Positions 1 to 8,323 are shown, numbered from the stretch's first letter. The stretch: DNA of 64,000 bases from Leptothoe kymatousa TAU-MAC 1615 (GCF_018739865.1 NZ_JADOER010000005.1:127815-191814); one strand, 5' to 3'. Numbers and translations: made by a program. Notes: a model not told the origin generated them from the sequence alone.

Positions 1-83
1 TCTTAAAAATTACCTATGCGGGTACTGCTATATGAGCAGCCAGATACTATGCTGTCACTAAAATCAGCCATGAGTCGCCATCT

Positions 84-3011
84 ATGAGTCGCGATGCCCT
101 GATCGTCGGAATCAATAGCTATCAATATTTGAGTCCTTTGAAAGCTCCAGCTAAAGATGCTGAAGCGATCTCACAACGTCTGGAGCAGGATGGGGACTTT
201 AAGGTTTGGCGATTCCCAGAACAGATTGACCAAGCCAATAGAAATAAGCCAATAGTGTCATCGACACATCAGGTGCCTCAGTCTCAACTGAAGCAGGCTT
301 TAAAGCAACTTTTCTTGCCAGACAGTAAACAGGCCCCAGAGACCGCACTATTCTACTTTTCGGGCCATGGCATTCCAGATGAAGAGGGCGAAGACGGTTA
401 CGACAAAGGATATTTGGCTACTAGTGACACGCACCCAAGTAATCCCAGCTCAGGCATATCTCTGGGATGGTTGCATTGGTTACTATCGAAGAGCAAAATC
501 AAGCAGCAAGTCATCTGGCTTGACTGCTGCCATAGTGGTTTTCTGATCGTAAATGTTGGAGCGGCTAACCCAGGTAATAGTGAAAGCCGCGATAGATGTT
601 TTATTGCGTCATCTCGTGACTTTGAAAGTTCATGGGAAGATCTGAATAGTCAGTACAGTGTGCTAACCAAAGCATTGCTAGAGGGTCTGGAACCATCCCG
701 ATTACCAGGACGTTGGATTGATACTTTTGCTTTAGTGGACTACGTTAATCAAGCGCTTAAGGATGAATTGCAAACGCCAGTCTGTACCAATTCTGGTGAG
801 GCAATTAAATTAACCCGGCCTTGGAAAATTGATGACCAGGCAATAAAGCCGCCACCAGCAGATACTGGTATCTGTCCTTATAAAGGTTTATCCTACTTTG
901 ACTGCAATGATGAGGACTACAAGTACTTTTATGGTCGTGAAACTTTAAGCAAGACCCTAATTGATAAGGTTCTACACGATAATTTTCTTGTCCTTGTAGG
1001 GGCATCTGGTAGTGGCAAGTCATCTGTGCTGCGTGCGGGCCTATTACAACACATTAAAGATAAAGGTGATATTGAGATTCGGATTTTGGTGCCGGGAGAG
1101 CACCCCTTACAGAGTTTGGCAGATGCCTTTGTAGATAAGAATCTAGATCCAGTGAATCGAGCTGATCAACAGGCTAAGGCTGAACTTAGAATTTGCGAGG
1201 GGGCAACAGGTCTTCAGCGTTTAGTGCAAAATTCTGATGCTCGACGAGTAGTTTTGGCTGTTGATCAGTTTGAGGAGACATTCACACTTTGCCAAGACAA
1301 AGCTGAAAGGAAAGATTTTTTTGATACTCTATTGGGTGCATTGGAGGCAGTTTCATCACGTTTATGTCTTATTTTCGCGATTCGCTCAGACCTCTTAGGA
1401 CAATGCTTTGAAGAAGATTATAAGCATTTAGCTGAGAAGGTAAAACAACATCTTGAGCTCATTATGCCAATGACTCAAGATGAACTCACTCAGTCTATCT
1501 TAAAGCCAGCAAAACAAGTAGATGTTGGTTTTGAGCCTGGGCTTCCTGAGTTGCTTTTACGAGATGTGCAACAGTCCTTATCTGAGTTGCCGCTGCTCCA
1601 ATACACTTTAAAAGAACTGTGGAACTGGCAAAAGTGTAGTCAGCTCAACATCTCTACCTACATGAAGATTGGGGGGGTTTCTGGCGCACTTAAGCGGCGT
1701 GCTGACAAAATTTATGACGCATTTACACCAGAGCAACAGCGTATCGCAAAGTATATCTTTCTGAGTTTGATATATGTGGGAGAAGATTTTGAACCTACTC
1801 GTCGTCGCATTACTCAGTATAATTTAGTGTCTAATCAATACCCCAATACCCTGGTAGTTGAAGTGTTGACAGTGCTAGTGGATGAGAATCTTTTGGTAAC
1901 AGATAATCAACAAGTATTAGAAATAGGAAATTATTCAAACGCTACTGTAGACATAGTCCACGAGACGCTTATTCGGAATTGGCCTAAGTTACAAGAATGG
2001 TTAGATGAAAATAAGCATTGTGTAATAGAAAAGCAAAAAATTGAATCTGCCACAAAAGATTGGTATGTGCACAAAAAAAACAAAGATTATTTGCTGCAAG
2101 GGCATCGATTACTATACGCTAAAAAGTATCTCAAAGAATATAACAAGCAAGTTCCATTGACTACTTTAGAAGTAGAGTTTGTCAAAAAGAGCTTAAAATC
2201 GCGCAGCTCTAAATTCATAGGTTTAGCAAGTGCTTTTGCATTTTTAACGGGGGGACTACTTTTAGTCTTATTACTCTTAGAGCCAAGCTTAAGGCAAAGT
2301 AAGATAAGACAAGCTTATGAAACGTTAAAGGCAGAACAAGGGGGAAGTTTTGAGCGACAATCTTTTATTTATTTAACTAGTGGTTGTTCTCAGCTAAATC
2401 ACTTTAAATGGGCTCCAAAATTTACTTCCAATTTCCTTAAATTAGTCTTTGGAAATTGTGAAAAACTACATGATGTTTCTCTGACAAATGCAAGTCTTTA
2501 TAGACTGCATATTGTGAATGTAGACTTACAAGGTGCTCATCTGAATGCTGCAAATTTAAATTCAACAACACTTGAGAACTCTGATCTAGAATATTCGAAG
2601 AATATGGCTGAAATAAATTTCTCAGAGTCAGATATGAGGTCTGTTAGTCTGATTCATTCAAATCTACGAGGGGCAGATTTTGGAAACTCAGATTTGCGTT
2701 CTGTACGCTTTCGCGATGCAAATTTGAATAAGTCAATATTTTATTCAGCATTTTTAAAGAATGTCAGTTTTCGTGATGCCAACCTAGAAAATGCTACTTT
2801 CAGTAAAGCATTTCTTGAAAAAGTTGATTTACGAGACACTATTCTAAACTCAACTGATTTTCGGAACTCGACAATTCTAAATTCAGATCTACATGGCTCA
2901 ATAGGTCTAAGTGACGAACAACTTTCCACTACCTATATCTGTAATTCAAAATTACCTACTAATATATCAATTGATCCGAACAGAGACTGCGAAAAGATTA
3001 ATAGGGAATAA
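84..3011 (+). CDS. Caspase-like / nSTAND ATPase / TM / pentapeptide-repeat protein
   Basis: A 975-residue multidomain protein. Residues 1-255 are a caspase-like (peptidase C14) domain: the SGHG motif supplies His95 and the DCCHSG motif supplies the likely catalytic Cys149. A STAND-type ATPase follows, with Walker A GASGSGKS at about 306-313 and a Walker B-like VDQFEE near 390. One hydrophobic segment lies near 711-733, and a run of A(D/N)LxxxxF-type pentapeptide repeats fills about 800-935 before a cap containing QLS...KLP...RDC. Known for such families: STAND ATPases oligomerise on a trigger and activate a fused effector, here a protease; many are implicated in programmed death or phage defence. 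The membrane segment suggests it acts at a membrane (inference). The start at 84 is preceded by a six-codon mini-ORF beginning with the same ATGAGTCGC at 70. The DUF1036 gene follows after about 40 nt and may be co-transcribed. The base composition is AT-richer than the core genes. Confidence 0.9.
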   Translation: MSRDALIVGINSYQYLSPLKAPAKDAEAISQRLEQDGDFKVWRFPEQIDQANRNKPIVSSTHQVPQSQLKQALKQLFLPDSKQAPETALFYFSGHGIPDEEGEDGYDKGYLATSDTHPSNPSSGISLGWLHWLLSKSKIKQQVIWLDCCHSGFLIVNVGAANPGNSESRDRCFIASSRDFESSWEDLNSQYSVLTKALLEGLEPSRLPGRWIDTFALVDYVNQALKDELQTPVCTNSGEAIKLTRPWKIDDQAIKPPPADTGICPYKGLSYFDCNDEDYKYFYGRETLSKTLIDKVLHDNFLVLVGASGSGKSSVLRAGLLQHIKDKGDIEIRILVPGEHPLQSLADAFVDKNLDPVNRADQQAKAELRICEGATGLQRLVQNSDARRVVLAVDQFEETFTLCQDKAERKDFFDTLLGALEAVSSRLCLIFAIRSDLLGQCFEEDYKHLAEKVKQHLELIMPMTQDELTQSILKPAKQVDVGFEPGLPELLLRDVQQSLSELPLLQYTLKELWNWQKCSQLNISTYMKIGGVSGALKRRADKIYDAFTPEQQRIAKYIFLSLIYVGEDFEPTRRRITQYNLVSNQYPNTLVVEVLTVLVDENLLVTDNQQVLEIGNYSNATVDIVHETLIRNWPKLQEWLDENKHCVIEKQKIESATKDWYVHKKNKDYLLQGHRLLYAKKYLKEYNKQVPLTTLEVEFVKKSLKSRSSKFIGLASAFAFLTGGLLLVLLLLEPSLRQSKIRQAYETLKAEQGGSFERQSFIYLTSGCSQLNHFKWAPKFTSNFLKLVFGNCEKLHDVSLTNASLYRLHIVNVDLQGAHLNAANLNSTTLENSDLEYSKNMAEINFSESDMRSVSLIHSNLRGADFGNSDLRSVRFRDANLNKSIFYSAFLKNVSFRDANLENATFSKAFLEKVDLRDTILNSTDFRNSTILNSDLHGSIGLSDEQLSTTYICNSKLPTNISIDPNRDCEKINRE

Positions 3012-3050
3012 CTGTTGTGACAAAATGAATTTATAACGGGGACATCTTCC

Positions 3051-3974
3051 ATGAAAATAAGCTTAATTACTACATTCTTTAGCACGTTAGTAACATCTCT
3101 GATTTTGAATGTAACGCTTGAAAAGCCAGCGTATTCTCAATTTAAACTATGCAATAAGACTTCTGAAACCATTTGGGCTGCAGTAGCTTATGACAAGGCA
3201 GCTTACAAACAACACTTTGAAAAACCTAGAAAACGCGATCGAGATAATACGAAAATTGGTGGTTCTTATACCCATGCTGCTGAGGGATGGTGGAAGATGT
3301 ATCCAGGCGAGTGTGCGGTTCCTTTAGAAACATTAGAGCCATTACAGAATATTTGGTATTACGCCAACAGTGAGACTGGAAGAGAGTGGAAGGGATCCCC
3401 GAATGAAGCCTGGAACAATTTACACCTGGATTATTCTTGGAAAGAAGAAGAGTTTGGTTGGGATGATGCTAGAAACTTTTCGATTCCGATAGAAGAGTAT
3501 ATTAAAAATATTTATAAAGAAAGAACTGGGATATCGACACCCTTAAGACTTAGGGACGTTGAAATAACTCGTCATTGGTTTAGTTCGCTTTACGGAGCGC
3601 CTTTTTCGGGTGAACCTAGTATAGACAATACAGAATGGTTGGGTCCATGGCCTTGGTGCGTTTCAGACAACGGCTTTGATTTCTCTCAGCGGGAGCCGTT
3701 ACGGTTGAATTCTAATAGTCGTAGGTTTTATGATTCGCGAGATAGAATTCATGTAAGTGTAAATAATTTAATTCTTGAAAAGTGGGGACATCTATCTAAT
3801 AGGTTCAGATTAAGGCACGAGTTGATAACCTGGTTGGCATGTGGAGGACAAGTCTCAGATTCTTTGGGAGGTTATTTGTCTGGCGATCACGAACTTGAAG
3901 ATTTGTACTTTAGGACTTTTAAACACAAAGATGTGTCTGGTACTGACTATAAAGGAATTAACCTGATTGACTGA
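3051..3974 (+). CDS. Secreted DUF1036 domain protein
   Basis: 307 residues. A hydrophobic N-terminus ending near residue 29 (AYSQ) looks like a signal peptide, so the protein is probably exported. The following part (CNKTSETIWAA, GWWKMYPGEC) matches my memory of the DUF1036 signature, including its two conserved cysteines. The remainder is long and not recognised; it is rich in Trp and charged residues and contains further cysteines. No enzymatic function is known for DUF1036. It starts 39 nt downstream of the caspase-STAND gene on the same strand, so the two may form a unit. Its stop codon is only 8 nt from the edge of an IS4 transposase remnant, so the extreme C-terminus could have been altered by that insertion. 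Confidence 0.75.
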   Translation: MKISLITTFFSTLVTSLILNVTLEKPAYSQFKLCNKTSETIWAAVAYDKAAYKQHFEKPRKRDRDNTKIGGSYTHAAEGWWKMYPGECAVPLETLEPLQNIWYYANSETGREWKGSPNEAWNNLHLDYSWKEEEFGWDDARNFSIPIEEYIKNIYKERTGISTPLRLRDVEITRHWFSSLYGAPFSGEPSIDNTEWLGPWPWCVSDNGFDFSQREPLRLNSNSRRFYDSRDRIHVSVNNLILEKWGHLSNRFRLRHELITWLACGGQVSDSLGGYLSGDHELEDLYFRTFKHKDVSGTDYKGINLID

Positions 3975-3981
3975 CAAAAGT

Positions 3982-4677
3982 TCAGTCCGGCTCAAAGTAC
4001 GTGGTGAAGACTTGAAACTTCAATCGGGAAGAGCGTTTCTCATGTTGCCTTCGAGACGCCATAGCTGGATGAGGGTCTTTGTTGGAGAGGAAGAAAACGT
4101 GCATGATCAGCTGCCATCCATCCAGCAGAGCAGTCCGAATCCAGTCGAGGCCAATGCGAAAATAGCTGTTGCCACGAAACCAGTGGGTATCAACCCATCG
4201 ACGTTTGCCTTGCTCGACGACAGCCACGCCTTGTGCGGTGACATAAAGTGTCGCTAGCGCCAGAATGAAGCACAGCCTGGAGAGGTCACAGACTGAGCGA
4301 ATCTCAGAGTTCTGTAGGTTCCAGCCACTGGACTGCTCGTCCTTGAAAAGTTCTTCAATATCGAAGCGCAGACCGTATTCTCGAAACGTTTGTAGCGTGG
4401 TGGGCTCGTCGCTGACAACGACCCAGAGATCACCATTGAGATTGTTACGCTCAAAGATGACATGAACCGGGCCATACCACTGCCGCTTATGGAGTTTGAC
4501 GTTGTGGAAGCAGCGGACTTCACCCCGAGCCAGGTGCACCGTATTGGGTCTCCACCCACACCCACACTCCCAACGCCCCTTCACTGGCTGCTCCATCGTC
4601 ACCTCACGCTCAGGGCATCGGCCAGTGAACAGCGGATGCCAGTCAAGTAGGGCTGCTGCTGATCTGGGGGTGGACAT
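3982..4677 (-). pseudogene. IS4-family transposase, C-terminal remnant
   Basis: This reading frame encodes the C-terminal half of a cyanobacterial IS4-type DDE transposase. The segment YGLRFDIEELFKDE resembles the Y-R-E-K signature around the catalytic Glu of IS4 transposases, and the tail ends in PHPAMASRRQ, a familiar end in this family. The two N-terminal catalytic Asp residues and their domain are absent. The first 45 or so residues of the open frame do not read like transposase and are probably out-of-frame remnant. No matching terminal inverted repeat pair is evident. The remnant is therefore immobile and marks an old insertion between the DUF1036 gene and the following accessory genes. 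Confidence 0.8.
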
Positions 4678-4941
4678 AGAAGTACAGTGCAGATTTTTAC
4701 ATTAATTTGTATCCTGGCTTTCTTTTGAAATAGGGAATTAATCTAAAATGAACGTGGTTTAAAAAATATTCTACCTCTCAGATAATGCTTAGAAAGCTTT
4801 ATTTGCAAGGTTTTCCAAGCATTCCTAGATTAAACGCCTAGAGTCTTTAACTATGACAAAACTCTCATTAACCCCTCATTAGCGCGCCAAAATGTGATTT
4901 GATAGATATTGGAATCATCTAACCACTCCACAGATGACTCC

Positions 4942-5121
4942 ATGAAAAGCATTCTCCTAGCCGCAATACTCTGCACGACAGCCATCACGTTGGCTGCGAT
5001 TTTCCTAGACTACGCCGGAGCAATTGACATGCGTTTCGGTGGTGAGGGGCTTCAGATCAAGATTGAGTCAGGTGATAAGCATTTGCCCCAGACAGGCGAT
5101 GTTTCTGACGGCACTTTATAG
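4942..5121 (+). CDS. Single-pass membrane microprotein (family A)
   Basis: 59 residues beginning at ATG 4942; an upstream in-frame TTG at 4909 would add 11 polar residues and is less likely. Residues 1-20 form one hydrophobic helix, followed by IDMRFGGEGLQIKIESGD and a short polar tail. The layout (short helix, then a strand-like I-D-x-R...G...IKIE motif) is repeated in the 49-residue minus-strand protein at 6288-6437, so the two look like members of one small family. No function is recognised. It has no clear Shine-Dalgarno sequence. Its stop codon lies inside the palindromic motif at 5113-5132. Confidence 0.55.
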   Translation: MKSILLAAILCTTAITLAAIFLDYAGAIDMRFGGEGLQIKIESGDKHLPQTGDVSDGTL

Positions 5122-5132
5122 ACATGTCTATA
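5113..5132. promoter_or_regulatory. Palindromic operator/promoter-like motif
   Basis: Positions 5117-5132 are a perfect 16-bp palindrome, TATAGACATGTCTATA. Read on the minus strand, 5113-5132 matches the motif at 9488-9507 at 18 of 20 positions, including a TATAAA-like end. It overlaps the stop codon of the upstream microprotein. Either orientation could bind a dimeric regulator. The role is inferred only from this recurrence. Confidence 0.4.
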
Positions 5133-5321
5133 GTGTGAAACGGTTGACTGAAAAGCTTTAAAAACCCAATAGCTGTATGTCTGACTTTAAAGAACCAAAG
5201 GTAAAGATTAGCCCTAAACGACCATCGTCGTATTGACGCCTAAGGCATTGGGTGCGAGCTTATGAGAACTGAAACGTTATATTTTTCCACTAGCCCACCC
5301 TGAAATTAAAAGCTAAAATTT

Positions 5322-5343
5322 AAGTACATATGATCTATAAAAT
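5322..5343 (+). promoter_or_regulatory. Putative promoter of the Panacea TA operon
   Basis: The sequence TACATATGAT followed by CTATAAAAT ends 35 nt before the ATG of the antitoxin gene. The CTATAAAAT end is identical to that of the minus-strand motif at 9488-9507, and the distance to the start codon is similar (35 versus 43 nt). No convincing -35 box is present, so this may be a regulator-dependent or extended -10 promoter. The call rests on pattern similarity. Confidence 0.4.
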
Positions 5344-5378
5344 ATGTGCCCATAGTTTATTCATTAAGCGGAGGGCTT

Positions 5379-5816
5379 ATGTTTTCTGTAATTGATATCG
5401 CTTGCTATTTTCTTTGTCTACCAGATGAAAATGCTGGTGATTTAATTTCTAACCTCAAGCTACAGAAGCTACTCTATTACGCCCAAGGTTTCCATCTTGC
5501 GCTCTATACCAGCAAGCTATTCCAAGAAGATATCAGGGCATGGGAGCATGGTCCTGTGGTGCCAGATGCTTATCATGAATTTAAAGAATTTGGTTCTAGT
5601 GCAATTCCAGCACCAGAAGTAATGGATTTCGGTATTTTTGACCCAGAGACAGAAGAGCTACTGGATGAAGTTTATGCAGTGTATGGTCAATTTTCGGCCT
5701 GGAAGCTGCGAAACATGACCCATGAAGAGTCCCCATGGAAGGATACTTCTATTAATGAGGTCATCTCTCCCAAAAAAATGCGGGACTATTTTAAGACACA
5801 GCTTGCTTCTGAGTAA
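5379..5816 (+). CDS. Panacea (DUF4065, SocA-like) antitoxin
   Basis: 145 residues from ATG 5379, chosen because GGAGG sits 5-9 nt upstream; an in-frame upstream extension to 5346 has no such support. Motifs typical of the Panacea/DUF4065 domain are visible: the N-terminal helix, LKLQKLLYYAQG, and WEHGPVVPD. Members such as SocA and the PanA proteins neutralise very different toxins by direct binding. The stop codon overlaps the next start as TAATG, so translation is coupled to the partner gene, as expected for a toxin-antitoxin pair. A promoter-like motif lies at 5322-5343. Confidence in the domain is high; the antitoxin role is by analogy. Confidence 0.88.
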   Translation: MFSVIDIACYFLCLPDENAGDLISNLKLQKLLYYAQGFHLALYTSKLFQEDIRAWEHGPVVPDAYHEFKEFGSSAIPAPEVMDFGIFDPETEELLDEVYAVYGQFSAWKLRNMTHEESPWKDTSINEVISPKKMRDYFKTQLASE

Positions 5817-6247
5817 TGGCTAGAAATAGACAAAGAAAACTTGCGGGAAAGCAAGGCTCAAGTAGCGCACGGTTGAAAACTCCTTCGCAAAAAAGAGACA
5901 TCTCGCCAGAACAGCAACCTCCAATTTTTTCTTTGGAATACCTGCAGAAGGACTATTGTGTAACAGTCTGTCAGGTACAAGATCAGGCTAAATTTGCTAT
6001 TCGCCTTAGAAAGCTAAGTGAAATGACGTGGAAGGAAATTAAATCTGCTCCCCGTCATGGGCTAGGTCATGAAAAAATCAGTCGAAATTCCATTCAAGAG
6101 TCAATCCCCAGTCATATTACTGATGATGTCACTTTTTTAGCATTCCGCTTTTCTGGAATGAAGCCTATGGTCGGATACCGAAGCGGCAGAATTTTCTATG
6201 TTATTTGGCTGGATAAAGATTTCACGCTTTATGATCACGGCAGTTAA
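5816..6247 (+). CDS. Probable toxin partner of the Panacea antitoxin
   Basis: 143 residues. The first 40 are basic and low-complexity. The rest contains EMTWKEIKSAPRHGLGHEKI, a D-D-V-T-F-L-A-F-R-F strand, GYRSGRIFYVIWLD and a terminal LYDHG. A strand-rich C-terminus ending in a His/Asp-containing tail is reminiscent of RelE/YoeB-like ribonuclease toxins, but I cannot assign the family firmly. Position directly after, and translationally coupled to, a Panacea gene is the main reason to call it a toxin. It would act in the cytoplasm. No membrane segment or signal peptide is seen. Confidence 0.65.
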   Translation: MARNRQRKLAGKQGSSSARLKTPSQKRDISPEQQPPIFSLEYLQKDYCVTVCQVQDQAKFAIRLRKLSEMTWKEIKSAPRHGLGHEKISRNSIQESIPSHITDDVTFLAFRFSGMKPMVGYRSGRIFYVIWLDKDFTLYDHGS

Positions 6248-6287
6248 AACCCAGCCAGCCCACACAGCTGCCAGGGCCTTTGCACAG

Positions 6288-6437
6288 CTAACGCGCCTCC
6301 GCCTTCTCAATCTTGATAGTCGTCCCTGGCCTTAGCTGAATATCTACCAAGCCTCCTTGCCAAAGCACAGCAAGCCCAAGCAAAGTTACCCCCAAAACGA
6401 GGGTGGGGATTATGATATTGACTGAGTGTAATTTCAT
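6288..6437 (-). CDS. Single-pass membrane microprotein (family A)
   Basis: 49 residues read on the minus strand from ATG 6437 to TAG 6288. GGAG lies about 9 nt upstream of the start. Residues 6-26 form one hydrophobic helix, followed by GGLVDIQLRPGTTIKIEKAEA. The pattern helix, (I/V)D(M/I)(R/Q), Gly-containing turn, IKIE is shared with the 59-residue protein at 4942-5121, although the two lie on opposite strands around the TA pair. The function is unknown. It is too short for most gene callers; support comes from the paralogue-like match and the ribosome site. Confidence 0.5.
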   Translation of the reverse strand: MKLHSVNIIIPTLVLGVTLLGLAVLWQGGLVDIQLRPGTTIKIEKAEAR

Positions 6438-6659
6438 GGTTTCGACTCCATTGAATGCACGAACCGAGGCCGCCTGTACCAGAGGTGGCCTTTTGGTTTA
6501 TTTGATTTCAGATGACTCTAATGTTGTGGACTGTCTCAATCGCCCATTCCGACTATGCCCAGTCTCTGAAAAAATTGCTGTAACTTTGCATATATCCGTA
6601 CAAAAATTAAAAGCTCTCCGATATCTCTGGGCACCCTAAACCCAGCCACAGGAGCGCCC

Positions 6660-6827
6660 ATGACCACCCCCGAAGGACTGACCGAGGCTGAGTATCAGGA
6701 AATCGTGGCTGACGCTGCTGCGAGTGCGGCGGACGCTAGCAGGGAAAGCCTGATTGGTATAGGTGGGTTGGCTCTAGTCCTGGTAGTGACTGTGGTGGCT
6801 CTGCGGGTAAAGCGGCAGGTGGGTTAG
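6660..6827 (+). CDS. 55-residue membrane protein resembling filamentous-phage coat proteins in layout
   Basis: 55 residues from ATG 6660, with AGGAG 5-9 nt upstream. The first 30 residues are acidic and Ala-rich (AEYQEIVADAAASAADAS) and would form an amphipathic helix. Residues 31-49 are a Gly-containing hydrophobic helix (LIGIGGLALVLVVTVVALR), and the protein ends with basic KRQVG. This three-part order, without a leader peptide, is that of inovirus major coat proteins such as Pf3. No Zot-like ATPase, replication initiator or minor coat gene is seen nearby, so a phage origin is not established. It may equally be a cellular single-pass microprotein. Confidence 0.5.
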   Translation: MTTPEGLTEAEYQEIVADAAASAADASRESLIGIGGLALVLVVTVVALRVKRQVG

Positions 6828-7026
6828 CCGATCTGGCCCTGGACGGTTGCTGAGCGGGTTAGGCGGAATTTGTATAGTCGGAAGTATCGGCGGTGACTGC
6901 TGTACCCCTGGAGCTGTTGAAGTGTTATCGAGCAAAATATCTAAGATGTAAATCTAGTTTTATTTCAGCTCATAGGTTAAATTTGCAACGATATTCAGCA
7001 ATAAGCTTGATTCAATTGTCAGCAAT

Positions 7027-7302
7027 ATGCCTAAACCTTTCGCTCAAATCATTGGCCATCCAATTTTCCGCTACCTATTGATTTCAGGGCTCTCACTTTT
7101 AGCCACTGGATGTATTAGAGGCCAAAGCGACAATCCGAATGAAATACTCGACGGGACACTCAGACTACTATTATTAGGCTCTTTTGGGTTTGCCTGTTTC
7201 TGTGCTCTAATAGCAATCTTTAACAGTCAGTATGACGGAACTGCGATGATTTGTGCAGCAGCAGCTGCAGGGTTATGTATTATTTTCCTCTTAGTTGCTT
7301 AG
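7027..7302 (+). CDS. Small membrane protein of unknown function
   Basis: 91 residues from ATG 7027. The hydrophobic N-terminus ends in LLATGC, which looks like a lipobox, with Cys29 as the candidate lipidated residue. Two further hydrophobic segments (about 45-62 and 73-90) follow. It could be a lipoprotein with two membrane helices or a three-helix membrane protein. It lies 200 nt downstream of the coat-like microprotein on the same strand. Homology is not recognised. An ORF in another frame at 6893-7081 overlaps it and has no coding character. Confidence 0.5.
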   Translation: MPKPFAQIIGHPIFRYLLISGLSLLATGCIRGQSDNPNEILDGTLRLLLLGSFGFACFCALIAIFNSQYDGTAMICAAAAAGLCIIFLLVA

Positions 7303-7383
7303 TTAAAGGGTGTGTTTCTTTTGTAAAGACAAAATTTATTAACCCCCTAGGCCCGTTCTTGAGTAAAAGCCTCTGGCTGCCTT

Positions 7384-7776
7384 CTACTCACTAGCAGCCT
7401 GCATCAGAACCTGAGCAACCACTTCAAGCTTGACTTCAACCCCCATTTCCTTAAGTCGAACCAGGCTATCAACGACCTCTTTTAGCCTTTGGGTTCTCAG
7501 CTCATACATAGCCTGCTGGTGTTCAGCGATAGCCTTATCTCGCTCATCAATGAGCTTTTGCCGTTCCAGTTGTAGAGACCCTAGTTGAGCAAGCGCCTTA
7601 GCTTTAATCTCAGCTGCTTTAGCTGATTCCTGCTCACCTCTACCTTGAACATAATTGGTAGCTCCGGTAAGGCCGCAATCAAAAAGCTCTTCGATGGATT
7701 CCCTAAGCTTGTCTAGTAAGTCTGGAGGGCTGCCAGGTAGCTGGCGCATTCTAATGCGATAGCGCTCTTCGTTCAT
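7384..7776 (-). CDS. Coiled-coil accessory protein
   Basis: 130 residues. Residues 45-110 are dominated by Glu, Lys, Gln and Ala in heptad-like spacing (AAEIKAKALAQLGSLQLERQ onward), predicting a long coiled coil; the C-terminus VEVKLEVVAQVLMQAA looks like a short helix. No signal peptide or membrane segment is present. The family is not recognised. The start lies 2 nt after the stop of the gene at 7779-8150, so the two are certainly co-transcribed. It may be a partner or adaptor in the leftward module that starts at 9444 (inference). Confidence 0.65.
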   Translation of the reverse strand: MNEERYRIRMRQLPGSPPDLLDKLRESIEELFDCGLTGATNYVQGRGEQESAKAAEIKAKALAQLGSLQLERQKLIDERDKAIAEHQQAMYELRTQRLKEVVDSLVRLKEMGVEVKLEVVAQVLMQAASE

Positions 7777-7778
7777 GG

Positions 7779-8150
7779 CTAAACCCCCGCTAGCTCACGA
7801 ACAGCGACTAGGGTTTCCCAGTCGTCGATTTCGAGGCCGTTACCACCACAGGCTATGTGATAAGCATTTAGGGCTTTACATAGTGTTGCTAGTTCAGCTG
7901 AAACTTCTTCAGTTGAGACGTTTTCTGAAATCTCTGTGGTGAGCAATACTTCTTTCTGTTGCTCTTTTTCTCTTACAGAGTTGAGCCGGGCATACTTATC
8001 GAGTCTCGCAAATGCCTTTGACCAACTTGCATAAACCTCGTCAAATCGTCTTTCTAGAGAAGCTATTTTAAGATTTTTTAACCTTGAAATAGCTTCTTCT
8101 CGAAATGCCTCTTTTGAGACTTTATCTTCGTCAGAAGTCGGCTCAACCAT
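7779..8150 (-). CDS. Small accessory protein with ALNAYHIACGG motif
   Basis: 123 residues. The N-terminal 65 are charged and helical; the C-terminal part reads ALNAYHIACGGNGLEIDDW followed by ETLVAVREL. From memory, this short motif occurs in small cyanobacterial and actinobacterial proteins encoded beside caspase/STAND-type conflict genes, but I could not check that. The gene has its own putative promoter motif at 8190-8209 and is followed after 2 nt by the coiled-coil gene. The function is unknown. Confidence 0.6.
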   Translation of the reverse strand: MVEPTSDEDKVSKEAFREEAISRLKNLKIASLERRFDEVYASWSKAFARLDKYARLNSVREKEQQKEVLLTTEISENVSTEEVSAELATLCKALNAYHIACGGNGLEIDDWETLVAVRELAGV

Positions 8151-8189
8151 AGATCAATATCGGTAACTTTCCCAAGTATGCCATACACT

Positions 8190-8209
8190 ACTTTATGAGT
8201 ATGTCCACA
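8190..8209 (-). promoter_or_regulatory. Promoter/operator-like motif upstream of the 8150 gene
   Basis: On the minus strand this reads TGTGGACATACTCATAAAGT and matches the motif at 9488-9507 at 14 of 20 positions. It ends 39 nt before the start codon. A small dyad, GTATGCCATAC, lies just downstream of it at about 8175-8185. Evidence is similarity and conserved spacing only. Confidence 0.4.
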
Positions 8210-8323
8210 AAGTAAAGGCTATATTTAGAAAAAGCTTTGCCAGTTTAGCTTAAAAAATAAATGGTGGTTGTGCGGGTGGGGAAGCAGGTGGGAGGAGCAG
8301 AGTGATTTATATCATCAATTACC

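Noticed and set aside
3967..4257. Plus-strand ORFs across the IS4 remnant
   Set aside because: They are antisense shadows of the transposase frame, which shows recognisable IS4 motifs.
5323..5336. LexA-type box AGTACATATGATCT upstream of the Panacea gene
   Set aside because: One base departs from the cyanobacterial consensus I recall, and the other sites of the same motif family do not resemble a LexA box.
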